Part shown: positions 36,982 through 45,569 of the stretch, in pieces
How positions within the stretch are numbered: the first letter of the stretch is position 1
Layout: every line of letters starts with the position of its first letter
Assembly (NCBI GenBank): GCA_020683205.1
Contig: CP085689.1
Location: forward strand, 1,984,001 to 2,048,000
DNA length: 64,000 bases
Source of the DNA: Lentisphaerae bacterium WC36
GTDB taxonomy: Bacteria > Verrucomicrobiota > Lentisphaeria > Victivallales > SZUA-371
Reading direction: 5' to 3'
Made by a program: the position numbers and the translations under genes
The notes under the pieces: model-generated
What the model saw: only the letters and a program-made list of their open reading frames with translations
What the model was told of the DNA's origin: nothing
Databases searched by the model: none

Positions 36982-38286
36982 TTATTTTTTTAAGTATTGT
37001 GCAGGATCTGTAATAACACCAGTGATCGCAGATGCAGCTGCTGTGTATGCTGAAGCCAGAATCGTTTCAGAATCAAGACCACCCATACGACCAGGGAAGT
37101 TACGGTTAGTAGTACTAATACAAACCTCCCCATTATTACAACGACCAAATGTATCAACAGGTCCACCTAAACATGCAGCGCATGATGGTTCAGCAATATG
37201 AGCTTTACCAGTTGATTCAAAAATTTCTACTAACGTTTTACCATCAATTTTAATTGTATTAATAGCTTCTTCAACTTCACGAGTTGCAGGAACAATAAAC
37301 AAATCAATTACAACTTTATGACCATTTAATAATTCAGCCGCCATCACAAAATCTTCAATTTTTCCACCAGTACAGCTACCAATATATGAACGATCTAATT
37401 TTTTATCTGAACAATCTTTAGCTGCTTTTACATTATCAGGAGAAAATGGTAACGCCACAACTGCTTCAAGTTTGCTTGCATCATAATTATACACAGCTTG
37501 ATATTCTGCATCCTCATCGCTAGAAAAGATTGTAAATTCTTTATCTGTCTTGCTTTTAACGTACTCTATTGTTTTTTCATCAGGAGCAATAATACCATTT
37601 TTACCACCAGCTTCAATCGCCATGTTACAAATGGTCATACGCTCTTCAATACTTAACGCATCAATAGTTGAACCACTAAATTCCATCGCACAATATGTAG
37701 CACCATCAACACCAATATCACCAATAATTTTTAAGATAATATCCTTGGCAGTAACACCTGTTGGTAATTCTCCATCAATAACAAACTTAATTGTTTGAGG
37801 AACCTTAATTAATAGCTTACCAGTACCCATAACAAAACCAGCATCCGTATTACCAATACCAGTAGCAAACATACCCAAAGCTCCATGCGTACAAGTGTGT
37901 GAATCTGTTCCAAATAACACTTCACCTGGACGAATATGACCTTTTTCAGGCAACGTCACATGACAAACACCACTGTATGTTTCAGTGCCAGGTTCATAAA
38001 AATATGGTAAATTTTGCTCTTTTACAAATTCACGAAGTGTATCAACATTACGGTGGCACATCTCATCAGCAGTAAAAATATAATGGTCAGGAATAATAAC
38101 AACGCCTTCTTTATCCCAAACTTTTGCATCATTACCAAATTCACGTTTAAAAACACCAATTGTACCTGGACCGCAAACGTCATGAGTCATCAAAACATCT
38201 GCATTAACCCAAATATTATCACCAGGCTTTACAACATCTTTATTTGCTGCTTTTGCCAAAATTTTTTCTGTTATGGTCATACCCAT
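36982..38286 (-). CDS. leuC: 3-isopropylmalate dehydratase large subunit
   Basis: The 434-residue protein has the aconitase-type active-site motifs: TDSHTCTHGALGMFATGIG (about 127-145), SYIGSCTGGKIEDF (about 300, first cluster Cys) and PSCAACLGG (about 365, the other two Cys). These ligate the [4Fe-4S] cluster that binds substrate. NRNFPGRMGG near the C-terminus is the conserved substrate-binding Arg segment. The length is that of the LeuC class paired with short LeuD proteins. The start has GGAGA about 11 bases upstream. It forms an operon with leuD and perhaps the GmhB-Sua5 fusion. No leader peptide or T-box was seen in the 250 bases upstream. Confidence 0.92.
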   Translation of the reverse strand: MGMTITEKILAKAANKDVVKPGDNIWVNADVLMTHDVCGPGTIGVFKREFGNDAKVWDKEGVVIIPDHYIFTADEMCHRNVDTLREFVKEQNLPYFYEPGTETYSGVCHVTLPEKGHIRPGEVLFGTDSHTCTHGALGMFATGIGNTDAGFVMGTGKLLIKVPQTIKFVIDGELPTGVTAKDIILKIIGDIGVDGATYCAMEFSGSTIDALSIEERMTICNMAIEAGGKNGIIAPDEKTIEYVKSKTDKEFTIFSSDEDAEYQAVYNYDASKLEAVVALPFSPDNVKAAKDCSDKKLDRSYIGSCTGGKIEDFVMAAELLNGHKVVIDLFIVPATREVEEAINTIKIDGKTLVEIFESTGKAHIAEPSCAACLGGPVDTFGRCNNGEVCISTTNRNFPGRMGGLDSETILASAYTAAASAITGVITDPAQYLKK

Positions 38287-38431
38287 TTTAAATATATCTC
38301 CAAATTTTAAAAATTATTTTTCACAAATAAAACAATTAATCATAGCACAAATTTGCTAAAAGTAAAACTTTTTCACTAAATTATTCACTAGAAAACCAGC
38401 AACTACTTTTTTAACCGTCAATTAAAAAATA

Positions 38432-38485
38432 GCTAAAAAATAAAAATCACTTCTTTATAAATTAGCATAAATATAGAAGTGATTT
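38432..38485 (-). terminator. intrinsic terminator of the AraC-type regulator gene
   Basis: AAATCACTTCT (38444-38454) pairs with AGAAGTGATTT (38475-38485) around a 20-base loop. An interrupted U tract follows on the minus strand. It lies 51 bases after the stop at 38537. Confidence 0.65.
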
Positions 38486-38536
38486 CTCATAAAATACTGC
38501 AACGAATAAGTATTAATTATCTAAAAAATTTTAACG

Positions 38537-39376
38537 CTACTCCTGCGTCTGCTTACGGTATTCTAAAGGCGAACAATTCATCTTCTGCGAAAAAACTTTA
38601 CAAAAATAACTACTTCCTGTAAAACCACAATGACTAGCAATATCTTTAACACTTAGCTTATAATTTTCTAACAATAGCTTTGCTCGCTCAATCCTTAACT
38701 CAGTTAAATAATCCCACAAGCGATTCACTCCTTTATTTTTAAACATTCTTGATAAATAGTTTTCTGATATAGCAAATTCACTGGCAATATTCTGACGATT
38801 TAACTCTTCTTTATAATTAACATTAATATAAAATTTAATTCCAGCAAACAAAGCTTCTGTTTTCATACTACGTCCAACTTGACTTGTTGCCACAACCTCT
38901 GCACAATATACCATAACAGCTTCCATCAGTTTGCGATAACCAACCACCGTATTAGTCTGTTCTGCTAAAACATCTAATAAGCTATAATATAATCCACGAA
39001 TTTTAGAAATATAAGCTTGTGATTCTGTAGCAACTTCATTACTTTTTTTATCAATTTTTCTTAAACATAGGTACATTTCACCAGAAGTTATAAATGAAGC
39101 CTTTAGAACCACAGAATCTACATGGTAATTAACTTTAAAATAACTTCCACTCGTTACAAAAAGGATATTATTTTTATCTAATGTTTTTGTGACATATTTA
39201 CCGTCAGAACAGTAATCAACCTCAATTTTTCCTGATACAGGTATAATTATTATTGGATTCGAAACAATAGGTGCATTTTCAAAAGGAGGCAAACAACAGC
39301 TTGAAAAATAAACATTATCGTAACAGCATCCTTGCATAATTTGTTGACATACATCAACTAACTTACTTTCATTCAT
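38537..39376 (-). CDS. AraC family transcriptional regulator
   Basis: The 279-residue protein has a cupin-like N-terminal sensing domain (IIIIPVSGKIEVDYCSDGKY, then NNILFVTSGSYFKVNYHVDS) and a C-terminal pair of helix-turn-helix motifs. The second half shows NRQNIASEFAISENYLSRMFKNK and VKDIASHCGFTGSSYFCKVFSQKMNCSPLEYRK, the signature AraC segment. Such regulators usually activate genes for sugar or polysaccharide use when a ligand binds the cupin. The target cannot be read here; the gene is isolated, with leuC downstream behind a terminator. GGGGGT lies six bases before the ATG. Confidence 0.93.
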   Translation of the reverse strand: MNESKLVDVCQQIMQGCCYDNVYFSSCCLPPFENAPIVSNPIIIIPVSGKIEVDYCSDGKYVTKTLDKNNILFVTSGSYFKVNYHVDSVVLKASFITSGEMYLCLRKIDKKSNEVATESQAYISKIRGLYYSLLDVLAEQTNTVVGYRKLMEAVMVYCAEVVATSQVGRSMKTEALFAGIKFYINVNYKEELNRQNIASEFAISENYLSRMFKNKGVNRLWDYLTELRIERAKLLLENYKLSVKDIASHCGFTGSSYFCKVFSQKMNCSPLEYRKQTQE

Positions 39377-39644
39377 TTTGACCCCCTATATAAAGCTTTG
39401 ATCATTAAAAATTTCATAAATCTTCTAACTACTTTAATTGCTTTCCAAAATAATTAACCTCGTTACTTAAACTTAGATTTGCCACCTTACAATATCTAAT
39501 ATAGCATCTAATATAATAGCATAAATTTAATAAATCAAATTTTTATTACATTTTTTTTGCCTCAAAATTGAAAAATATGACTTTTTTCACATCTTAAAGC
39601 TAATATTAAATAGCTACAAACACATGAATAGCAATACAATAAGT

Positions 39645-40019
39645 CTAAATTACAGCAACAACCTCAATTTCAATTAAAACATCTTTAGGCAAACGGGCAA
39701 CTTCAACGCAACTTCTAGCAGGGTAATTAGAACTAAAGAAACATTCATAAATTTCATTAATTTTGTCAAAATCATTCATATCTTTAATAAATAAAGTTGT
39801 CTTTATAACATTATCCAAAGATAAATTATTATCAATTAAAAGTTGTTCAATATTGCCCAAGACTTGCTTAGTTTGCTCTTCAATAGAATTAGGAATAACT
39901 CCATCTTTATTTAAGGGAATCTGCCCTGAAGAATACAATAAGCCGTTACATATCACGGCATGAGAATAAGGTCCCAAAGCGCCTGGTAAATTTTCACTAT
40001 TAAATGGTATTTTTTTCAT
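39645..40019 (-). CDS. ridA: RidA family enamine/imine deaminase
   Basis: The 124-residue protein has the RidA pattern: ENLPGALGPYSHAVICNGLLYSSGQIPLN (about 9-37), QVLGNIEQLL (about 53) and a C-terminal ARSCVEVARLPKDVLIEIEVVAV with the catalytic Arg. It hydrolyses reactive 2-aminoacrylate-type enamines formed by PLP enzymes, protecting them from damage. The longer reading from 40073 overlaps smpB. The ATG at 40019, with AAAGGA six bases upstream, gives the usual start. It follows smpB by 19 bases. Confidence 0.93.
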   Translation of the reverse strand: MKKIPFNSENLPGALGPYSHAVICNGLLYSSGQIPLNKDGVIPNSIEEQTKQVLGNIEQLLIDNNLSLDNVIKTTLFIKDMNDFDKINEIYECFFSSNYPARSCVEVARLPKDVLIEIEVVAVI

Positions 40020-40038
40020 TTCAAATCCTTTAATATAA

Positions 40039-40521
40039 TTATCCTTTAAATTGAGCAATTGCTCTTTTAGCATCCATACTATCTTGTTTTCTTTTTAAAG
40101 TTTCACGTTTATCAACTAAATTTTTACCTTTAGCAACGCCAACTTCAACCTTTACCCTACCATGCTTTAAATAAAACTTTAAAGGAATAATAGTTAGACC
40201 CTTTTCACGAATCTGTTGGGATAATTTTAATATTTCCTTCTTATGCAAAAGAAGGCGACGCATCCTACGCGAATCATGGTTAAAGCGATTACCGTGATCA
40301 TAACCAGCAATATGCACATTAAGTAGCCACGCTTGCCCATCTTTAATATGAACATAAGAGTCAGCCAATGATATTGTTCTATCACGGCAACTTTTCACCT
40401 CTGTACCTCTCAACTCTAAGCCAGCTTCAATTTTTTCTAGAATTGTATAATCATGAAACGCTTTACGATTAGTAACTAATACATTAGAGTTATCTTTGGC
40501 GTTCTTTTTCTTAGCAATCAT
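40039..40521 (-). CDS. smpB: SsrA-binding protein SmpB
   Basis: The 160-residue protein has the SmpB signature NRKAFHDYTILEKIEAGLELRGTEVKS, then LADSYVHIKDGQAWLLNVHI, and a basic C-terminal tail (KRKQDSMDAKRAIAQFKG). SmpB carries tmRNA to stalled ribosomes for trans-translation. No tmRNA gene was seen in this window. GGAG lies before the ATG. It is cotranscribed with ridA. Confidence 0.95.
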   Translation of the reverse strand: MIAKKKNAKDNSNVLVTNRKAFHDYTILEKIEAGLELRGTEVKSCRDRTISLADSYVHIKDGQAWLLNVHIAGYDHGNRFNHDSRRMRRLLLHKKEILKLSQQIREKGLTIIPLKFYLKHGRVKVEVGVAKGKNLVDKRETLKRKQDSMDAKRAIAQFKG

Positions 40522-40697
40522 TATTTTCTCCAGTAAACTAATTTAAACCTAACTTATAAAATAAACATATAAATTAAAGCAATACATCACACTTTACAAT
40601 GTTCAAATTTCTATCTATTTGGTCTAATTTTATAAATAAATCTCAATAATTTAGTTGTTCGCAGTTCAAATTTCAAGGTCTTTTTTGTCATTTCAGA

Positions 40698-40736
40698 CTA
40701 AAAAGGGTATGTGCAAAAATTTTACACATACCCTTT
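40698..40736 (-). terminator. intrinsic terminator of the di-heme/FGE-like gene
   Basis: A 12-base stem (AAAGGGTATGTG at 40702-40713 with CACATACCCTTT at 40725-40736) closes an 11-base loop. The U tract on the minus strand is short (UUUUAGU). It lies 60 bases after the stop at 40797. The gap to smpB otherwise holds nothing recognised. Confidence 0.7.
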
Positions 40737-40796
40737 AAAAGCATATCTTTAAAGTTCAAATCCAAGCGCCAACACCTAGAAAAAACTCATAACATA

Positions 40797-43700
40797 CTAA
40801 TCTTCAATAATTAAACGAATACCGACATCAAAAACTTTTTGGTAACGTTTATAACCATAACGATAGCTACTTGTCGCATATTTTGGTCTCGTAATCCAAC
40901 TACCCCCACGAATAACCAAATCAATTTGTATATCGCCGCCACTAATATTATTATTACGGCCATCGCCTGCGTCATATGGATAATCCCAGTAACGACTACG
41001 CGTCCACTCTGAAACATTTCCTATCATATCATATAAACCAAACGCATTTGCCGCATATGACTTTGATTTTGTTGATAATTGAGCATTATCATTTACACTT
41101 TTAATTCTTGGTAACCATGAACGATAATCTCCTAACTCAACTTTCTTTAATGGGTGACCATGGCGAACACCAAACCAACGTAAATTATAATCAGCTAAAT
41201 TTGCAAACTTGCTGAAATCAGCTTTTTTAGAACCATAGAACATATCAGTTGTAGTACCACCACGCGCAGCCCATTCCCATTGAGCTTCCGTTGGAATTGT
41301 CACCTTTTTGCCAATTTTCCCACTCAACCATTTACAGAAATCCATAGCTTCATCAAAACTAACACGCACCACTGGCTGCTCTGGTTTATTTAACGGCCAA
41401 CCACGATCTGTTTGATTATGACTCAAACGCGGATAATAGCGGCTATCATGCTCTTTATTAAATTTAGCGTACAATGCATTTGAAACTTCTGTTGTCGCCA
41501 TCAAGAATGGTTTCTTAATCTCAACAATTGCACGTGGACGCTCTTGAACGGTTTCAGTTTTCGATCCCATCACAAATTTACCAGTCGGAATCTGCACAAA
41601 ATCAATCTTTTCACCATCAATATTATATGTTACAACCTCAGGAGTTTTCACCGCAACGTCAGGAACGCTCAAATTATCAGTATATTTTGGTAATGCTTTA
41701 GGACGAATCGATTCAACCTTCACATCTTTTTCCACATGGACGTTATATTTGCTAACATCACGATTTGCAAATAGTTTTGCATATTTATTACGCGCTTTAG
41801 TATATCTTGCCATCTGCTCATTCTGATGCTTAATAGACTTAGAACCAGCCCAACCACTATATGCATGACGATGCGCATCTTTCCAACTACCATTATATGG
41901 AACATTTAAATCAATCCATGTGTATAAGCGCTCCCAAGCCTCTTTTGGCATTTGAACATTACGATGACCTTTTTTCAAAATTCGAATCAATTCACTTGTT
42001 GAAGCTACATACTCCATCGGATTATCAATATGGTTATCACTCTCAGGCCCAGGGCGACGCACATAGCGATGTAAGTTTAAGTACGCCTTTGGCAATTTAA
42101 CATGATTAAATTTCATCTCAGGAATTTCAACCAATTCTTGACTCTCAAAATCAGGAATGCGATTACTTCCAGCATCATGACATGAGATACAATATCTATT
42201 AATAACTTCATTTTGAACTTCATTTTTGAAGCTAAATCCACGCGGCTTACCATACCAAGGCTTAATCGCTTTCGGCGGCTTTGTAGACGCAATTGCACGA
42301 CGTACCTTTACTGCATCATTTTGACTTTCGTGACAACCAATACAAGTTAAGTTTTCGCCAGGCATTCCTACCATCCAGCTCTTCATTAACTGAATTGCTT
42401 GACCATTTTCATCAAGAGGTTGAACTGCGATTGGAGTATTAGCCGGTCCAACAAACATCACTGAACCATCTTTTTCAACCTCAACCGTCCCTAAAATACG
42501 CTTCACATCCCATGAACACTCCACGCCAACAGATTGAAATGATCCACCTTGCATATATGCAAAATCATATTCAAAAACACGCAATGCTTTAACTGTTCCT
42601 TTTGGAATATGTGGCAAACCCTGCCCAGCATAGACATTTGCAACATAAAATACTGCCGTATTAGATCCTAAATCAACTTTACCTGGAATCACATCTGGAG
42701 TTTTCTTATTGTTTAAAAGAATTGGTTCAAAATATTTTTTACCTTCACTAATTGGAATAATATTATCAAAAACGTCAACCAAGTAGATACCCCAAGGAGA
42801 CTTTGGCGATAATTTTCCTGACACAATAAAATATTTTCCTGCGCCATCACTAGGGTTTGTGCCTAATGGCTGAGGGTTTAAGAATTTCGGCCAACGATTT
42901 GCATATAATGCATCAACAATCTCATTTTTAATTTTCTCATCACGTCCTGGTATAGGCTGAATAACCCCACTAATCTCACGACGACCTTTGCGAATATCAA
43001 ATAACACCAAACGACCAGGTCTTCCAGTATGATGCCCAGTCACAACCGTAATAAATTGACTATCATTTCCAGGAATCGGTTTTGAAAAATACATCGTATT
43101 TGGCCAATACGAATTAGAACCATAGTACTCTTTTTGATCGGTTCCATCTGGATTCATGCTCATTAAAATACGAGTATAAAAGTGTGATTGGTCTGAATAC
43201 TCCCAGCGAGTATACAAAACTCGCCCACTTTCTAACATTGTAGGATTTAAGCCACTATCTTGATCAAACGTTAATTGACGAATTTTTTTTGTCGCCATAT
43301 TTAATTTATACATATTTGCGATTGGCTTACGACCAAATTCACATGGTAGACCTTGAAACGGCGCTGTAGACATAAAAACGATGTCACCAGATGGCAAATA
43401 ACAGCTATCAAATGAATCAATATCATCATATTCAGTAGGAGTTAACTGTTCTAATTTTTTATTTTTTAGATCATATTGGAAGACTTGCCAGCGATTATGA
43501 GTACCTGTTTTACTAAACATAATCTTATCATCAGAAAAATTTACATCTAAATCACTTATCGTTAAAGCTTGTTTTGGCTGATAAATTAGTTCTTCATTCA
43601 ACTCACCACGCAAATTACTTAATCTAACGATTTCGGAAAAAATATTACGTTTAACATCAGTTTGAATATAAACAGACTTAGCAACTGCAGGGTCATCTTG

Positions 43701-43952
43701 TTTACGTTTAATAACCAACATATTATCAAAGTCAAGAATTGGGTTTGCGAGCAACGCCTCTCTGATAATTGATTTATCGCCTGCTTGCAATTTTTTTAAA
43801 TATTCACGACCTTTTGGATATTTTCCAGGGTTATGCTTTAAAATATCTTTTACTGCCATAATTGCCGAGTCAAGCTCTTTATCAGCAGCAAAAGTATTCA
43901 AAACGCCAACAAAACTAGCTCCAACTAGTAGCATTCCTAACATTCTTTTCAT
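40797..43952 (-). CDS. exported multidomain protein: PD40-like repeats, two c-type heme motifs, C-terminal FGE/sulfatase-modifying-factor-like domain
   Basis: The 1051-residue protein has a signal peptide (KRMLGMLLVGASFVGVLNTFA). Residues about 90-500 contain PD40/TolB-like blades (DVNFSDDKIMFSKTG; SCYLPSGDIVFMSTAPFQG) in an arrangement seen in PVC proteins related to the hydrazine synthase alpha subunit middle domain. Two CxxCH heme motifs follow, CIGCHES near 535 and CISCHDAGS near 587. From about 785 to the end there is an FGE/SUMF1-like fold (IPTGKFVMGSKTE; TIPTEAQWEWAARGG; GLYDMIGNVSEWTRS; IRGGSWITR). The domain is likely structural or binding rather than a true formylglycine generator, since no Cys pair typical of FGE is present. 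Its role is unknown; c-type heme implies periplasmic redox chemistry. Confidence 0.82.
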   Translation of the reverse strand: MKRMLGMLLVGASFVGVLNTFAADKELDSAIMAVKDILKHNPGKYPKGREYLKKLQAGDKSIIREALLANPILDFDNMLVIKRKQDDPAVAKSVYIQTDVKRNIFSEIVRLSNLRGELNEELIYQPKQALTISDLDVNFSDDKIMFSKTGTHNRWQVFQYDLKNKKLEQLTPTEYDDIDSFDSCYLPSGDIVFMSTAPFQGLPCEFGRKPIANMYKLNMATKKIRQLTFDQDSGLNPTMLESGRVLYTRWEYSDQSHFYTRILMSMNPDGTDQKEYYGSNSYWPNTMYFSKPIPGNDSQFITVVTGHHTGRPGRLVLFDIRKGRREISGVIQPIPGRDEKIKNEIVDALYANRWPKFLNPQPLGTNPSDGAGKYFIVSGKLSPKSPWGIYLVDVFDNIIPISEGKKYFEPILLNNKKTPDVIPGKVDLGSNTAVFYVANVYAGQGLPHIPKGTVKALRVFEYDFAYMQGGSFQSVGVECSWDVKRILGTVEVEKDGSVMFVGPANTPIAVQPLDENGQAIQLMKSWMVGMPGENLTCIGCHESQNDAVKVRRAIASTKPPKAIKPWYGKPRGFSFKNEVQNEVINRYCISCHDAGSNRIPDFESQELVEIPEMKFNHVKLPKAYLNLHRYVRRPGPESDNHIDNPMEYVASTSELIRILKKGHRNVQMPKEAWERLYTWIDLNVPYNGSWKDAHRHAYSGWAGSKSIKHQNEQMARYTKARNKYAKLFANRDVSKYNVHVEKDVKVESIRPKALPKYTDNLSVPDVAVKTPEVVTYNIDGEKIDFVQIPTGKFVMGSKTETVQERPRAIVEIKKPFLMATTEVSNALYAKFNKEHDSRYYPRLSHNQTDRGWPLNKPEQPVVRVSFDEAMDFCKWLSGKIGKKVTIPTEAQWEWAARGGTTTDMFYGSKKADFSKFANLADYNLRWFGVRHGHPLKKVELGDYRSWLPRIKSVNDNAQLSTKSKSYAANAFGLYDMIGNVSEWTRSRYWDYPYDAGDGRNNNISGGDIQIDLVIRGGSWITRPKYATSSYRYGYKRYQKVFDVGIRLIIED

Positions 43953-44081
43953 ACTCTATGATCCTTTTTCTATATAATAAATTTGTTTTTAAATAATATT
44001 TAAATATCACAATAAAAATAAACTATTCTATTATTATAGAACCAGTCATTCTTTTTTCAAGGTTACATTAATTAAAAAAAC

Positions 44082-44119
44082 GGCTTCTTTTTTATCAAAA
44101 AAATAATAAAAAAGAAGCC
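44082..44119 (-). terminator. intrinsic-terminator hairpin in the leader of the di-heme/FGE-like gene
   Basis: GGCTTCTTTTTTAT (44082-44095) pairs with ATAAAAAAGAAGCC (44106-44119) over 14 bases with a ten-base loop. On the minus strand seven U residues follow. No ORF ends upstream of it within 300 bases; the previous gene already has its own terminator at 44434-44467. It therefore ends either a short RNA or an attenuated leader. Confidence 0.75.
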
Positions 44120-44165
44120 TCAAAACAAAAAAAGGTGAAAAAAAATTAATTCTATAAATTTAATA

Positions 44166-44200
44166 TAATATTATTATACCTTAATAATCTGTCATTACAA
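44166..44200 (-). promoter_or_regulatory. sigma-70-type promoter preceding the orphan hairpin
   Basis: On the minus strand TTGTAA (44195-44200), a 16-base spacer and TATAAT (44173-44178) place the transcription start near 44166. The transcript would reach the hairpin after about 50 bases and either stop near 44075 or continue into the gene at 43952. The rest of the 43953-44497 gap is AT-rich without an ORF. Confidence 0.55.
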
Positions 44201-44433
44201 TTATTTTATATAAAAAAAATTTATTTTCCTAAAAATTAAGCTCAAAATAAATTACAAAAACCTCTTTAAAAAAGATAATAACATTTTTGTCATGAAACAC
44301 ATCAATAAAAAAATATAAAAATGCCATTTCCAAATAACTTCATTATATTACTAAACCCACTTGAATATGCTCTCAAATTATATAAATATAGTTACATTTA
44401 TTAGAAAATAAAATCAATAATCCATCCAAATTA

Positions 44434-44467
44434 CAAAAAAGCAATGAATAAAATCATTCATTGCTTT
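44434..44467 (-). terminator. intrinsic terminator of the small secreted protein gene
   Basis: AAAGCAATGAAT (44438-44449) pairs with ATTCATTGCTTT (44456-44467) around a six-base loop. The minus strand then has six U residues. It lies 31 bases after the stop at 44498. Confidence 0.88.
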
Positions 44468-44497
44468 CCAATTAATATACTAATTATCAGTTATGAC

Positions 44498-45361
44498 CTA
44501 TAAATCGTCATCTGCTGTTGAGTTACGCTTAGATTTTTGCTTATACTCTTTAAATTCATTACAAATTCCAGCATCCAATTCACTCATTGTGCGGATAAGA
44601 TCTGCTCTATATTGATTACTCCATACTTCAATCATCTTCTTACTGCGCTCAATGTAATATTCTTTTTTAAATTTGTTAACATAATTTTTTACACGGCGCT
44701 TATAAAGTTTTTCAGCAGCATCACGAGCCTGATAATAATATTTCTGAACATACTCAATACGGTTTTTCTTTACTTTTTCAGGCTTCATTCTATCTAGCAA
44801 ATCTTTTGGAAGGTCAATTGTTGGCACCCAGTAGCGTCCAACCTTAATTCTATTCCCAAAAACACCACCAAATTTACCAGTATATTTTCTAAGTCTTGTT
44901 GAAACGGTAATTTCATCATTAATTTTAATTGGTGAATAAAGCTTCTTAGCTTGTGCCACTACTTTATCATAATAGTTTTTGGTGTAAGTTTCATTAACAC
45001 GACTTTTATTTTTAGACGTATATTCTTTTTCATATTTAGTTGCATTAAATTGCTTATAGTCACGTTCAAATTTTCTATATTCAGCCTGAGAAGATAAATT
45101 TTTCAAAGATTCATGTAATTTTTTATCTAGTTCAACGTAACTTTGTTGAGTTTTAGCAGGAGTCCACTCAAAATCCATTTTATCATAATATTTCTTAAGG
45201 AATTTTATTTTTTCCTTAATCAAGCTCATAGTTGAAGTTCTATTGCGCGACTTTGCCAATTCATAGCTTTGATAATACCGATCCAATTCTTGACTTATTT
45301 TAGCTCCAAAAACAGGGGTAATCAGCAATCCGATTATAGCTAATCTTAATAAACTTTTCAT
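44498..45361 (-). CDS. secreted charged helical protein of unknown function
   Basis: The 287-residue protein has a signal peptide (KSLLRLAIIGLLITPVFGAK, cleavage near residue 19) and then almost entirely charged, Tyr- and Lys-rich helical sequence (LDRYYQSYELAKSRNRT; KFERDYKQFNATKYEKEY). A short beta-rich stretch at about 155-180 (INDEITVSTRLRKYTGKFGG) resembles the small exported modules found in other secreted proteins of this group. The C-terminus contains KSKRNSTADDDL. It has no Cys except one near the end and no recognised domain. The start has TAGGAG nine bases upstream. Function unknown. Confidence 0.75.
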   Translation of the reverse strand: MKSLLRLAIIGLLITPVFGAKISQELDRYYQSYELAKSRNRTSTMSLIKEKIKFLKKYYDKMDFEWTPAKTQQSYVELDKKLHESLKNLSSQAEYRKFERDYKQFNATKYEKEYTSKNKSRVNETYTKNYYDKVVAQAKKLYSPIKINDEITVSTRLRKYTGKFGGVFGNRIKVGRYWVPTIDLPKDLLDRMKPEKVKKNRIEYVQKYYYQARDAAEKLYKRRVKNYVNKFKKEYYIERSKKMIEVWSNQYRADLIRTMSELDAGICNEFKEYKQKSKRNSTADDDL

Positions 45362-45569
45362 TTAATACTCCTAAAATAATAATGTTTCAAAATAATACTA
45401 ACCACTAAATATTTTACACCGTTTTTTTATAGATAGCAAATATTTAAATAATAAAATTTTGAAACTTGTTGATTATTTTTAGCACTCTAAACCTGTCTGC
45501 TGTGCGGTTTATAAATATCTAGCAAAAAAATAACAGGTTTAACTTTATTGAAAGTTGTAAAATTTTATA

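Noticed and set aside
38014-38310. 98-codon plus-strand frame over the leuC 5' end
   Set aside because: It is fully antisense to leuC, Cys- and Asn-rich and not protein-like.
45489-45540. Eight-base inverted repeat (AAACCTGT with ACAGGTTT) after the enolase-like gene
   Set aside because: The loop is 36 bases and there is no U tract on either strand; weak as a terminator.
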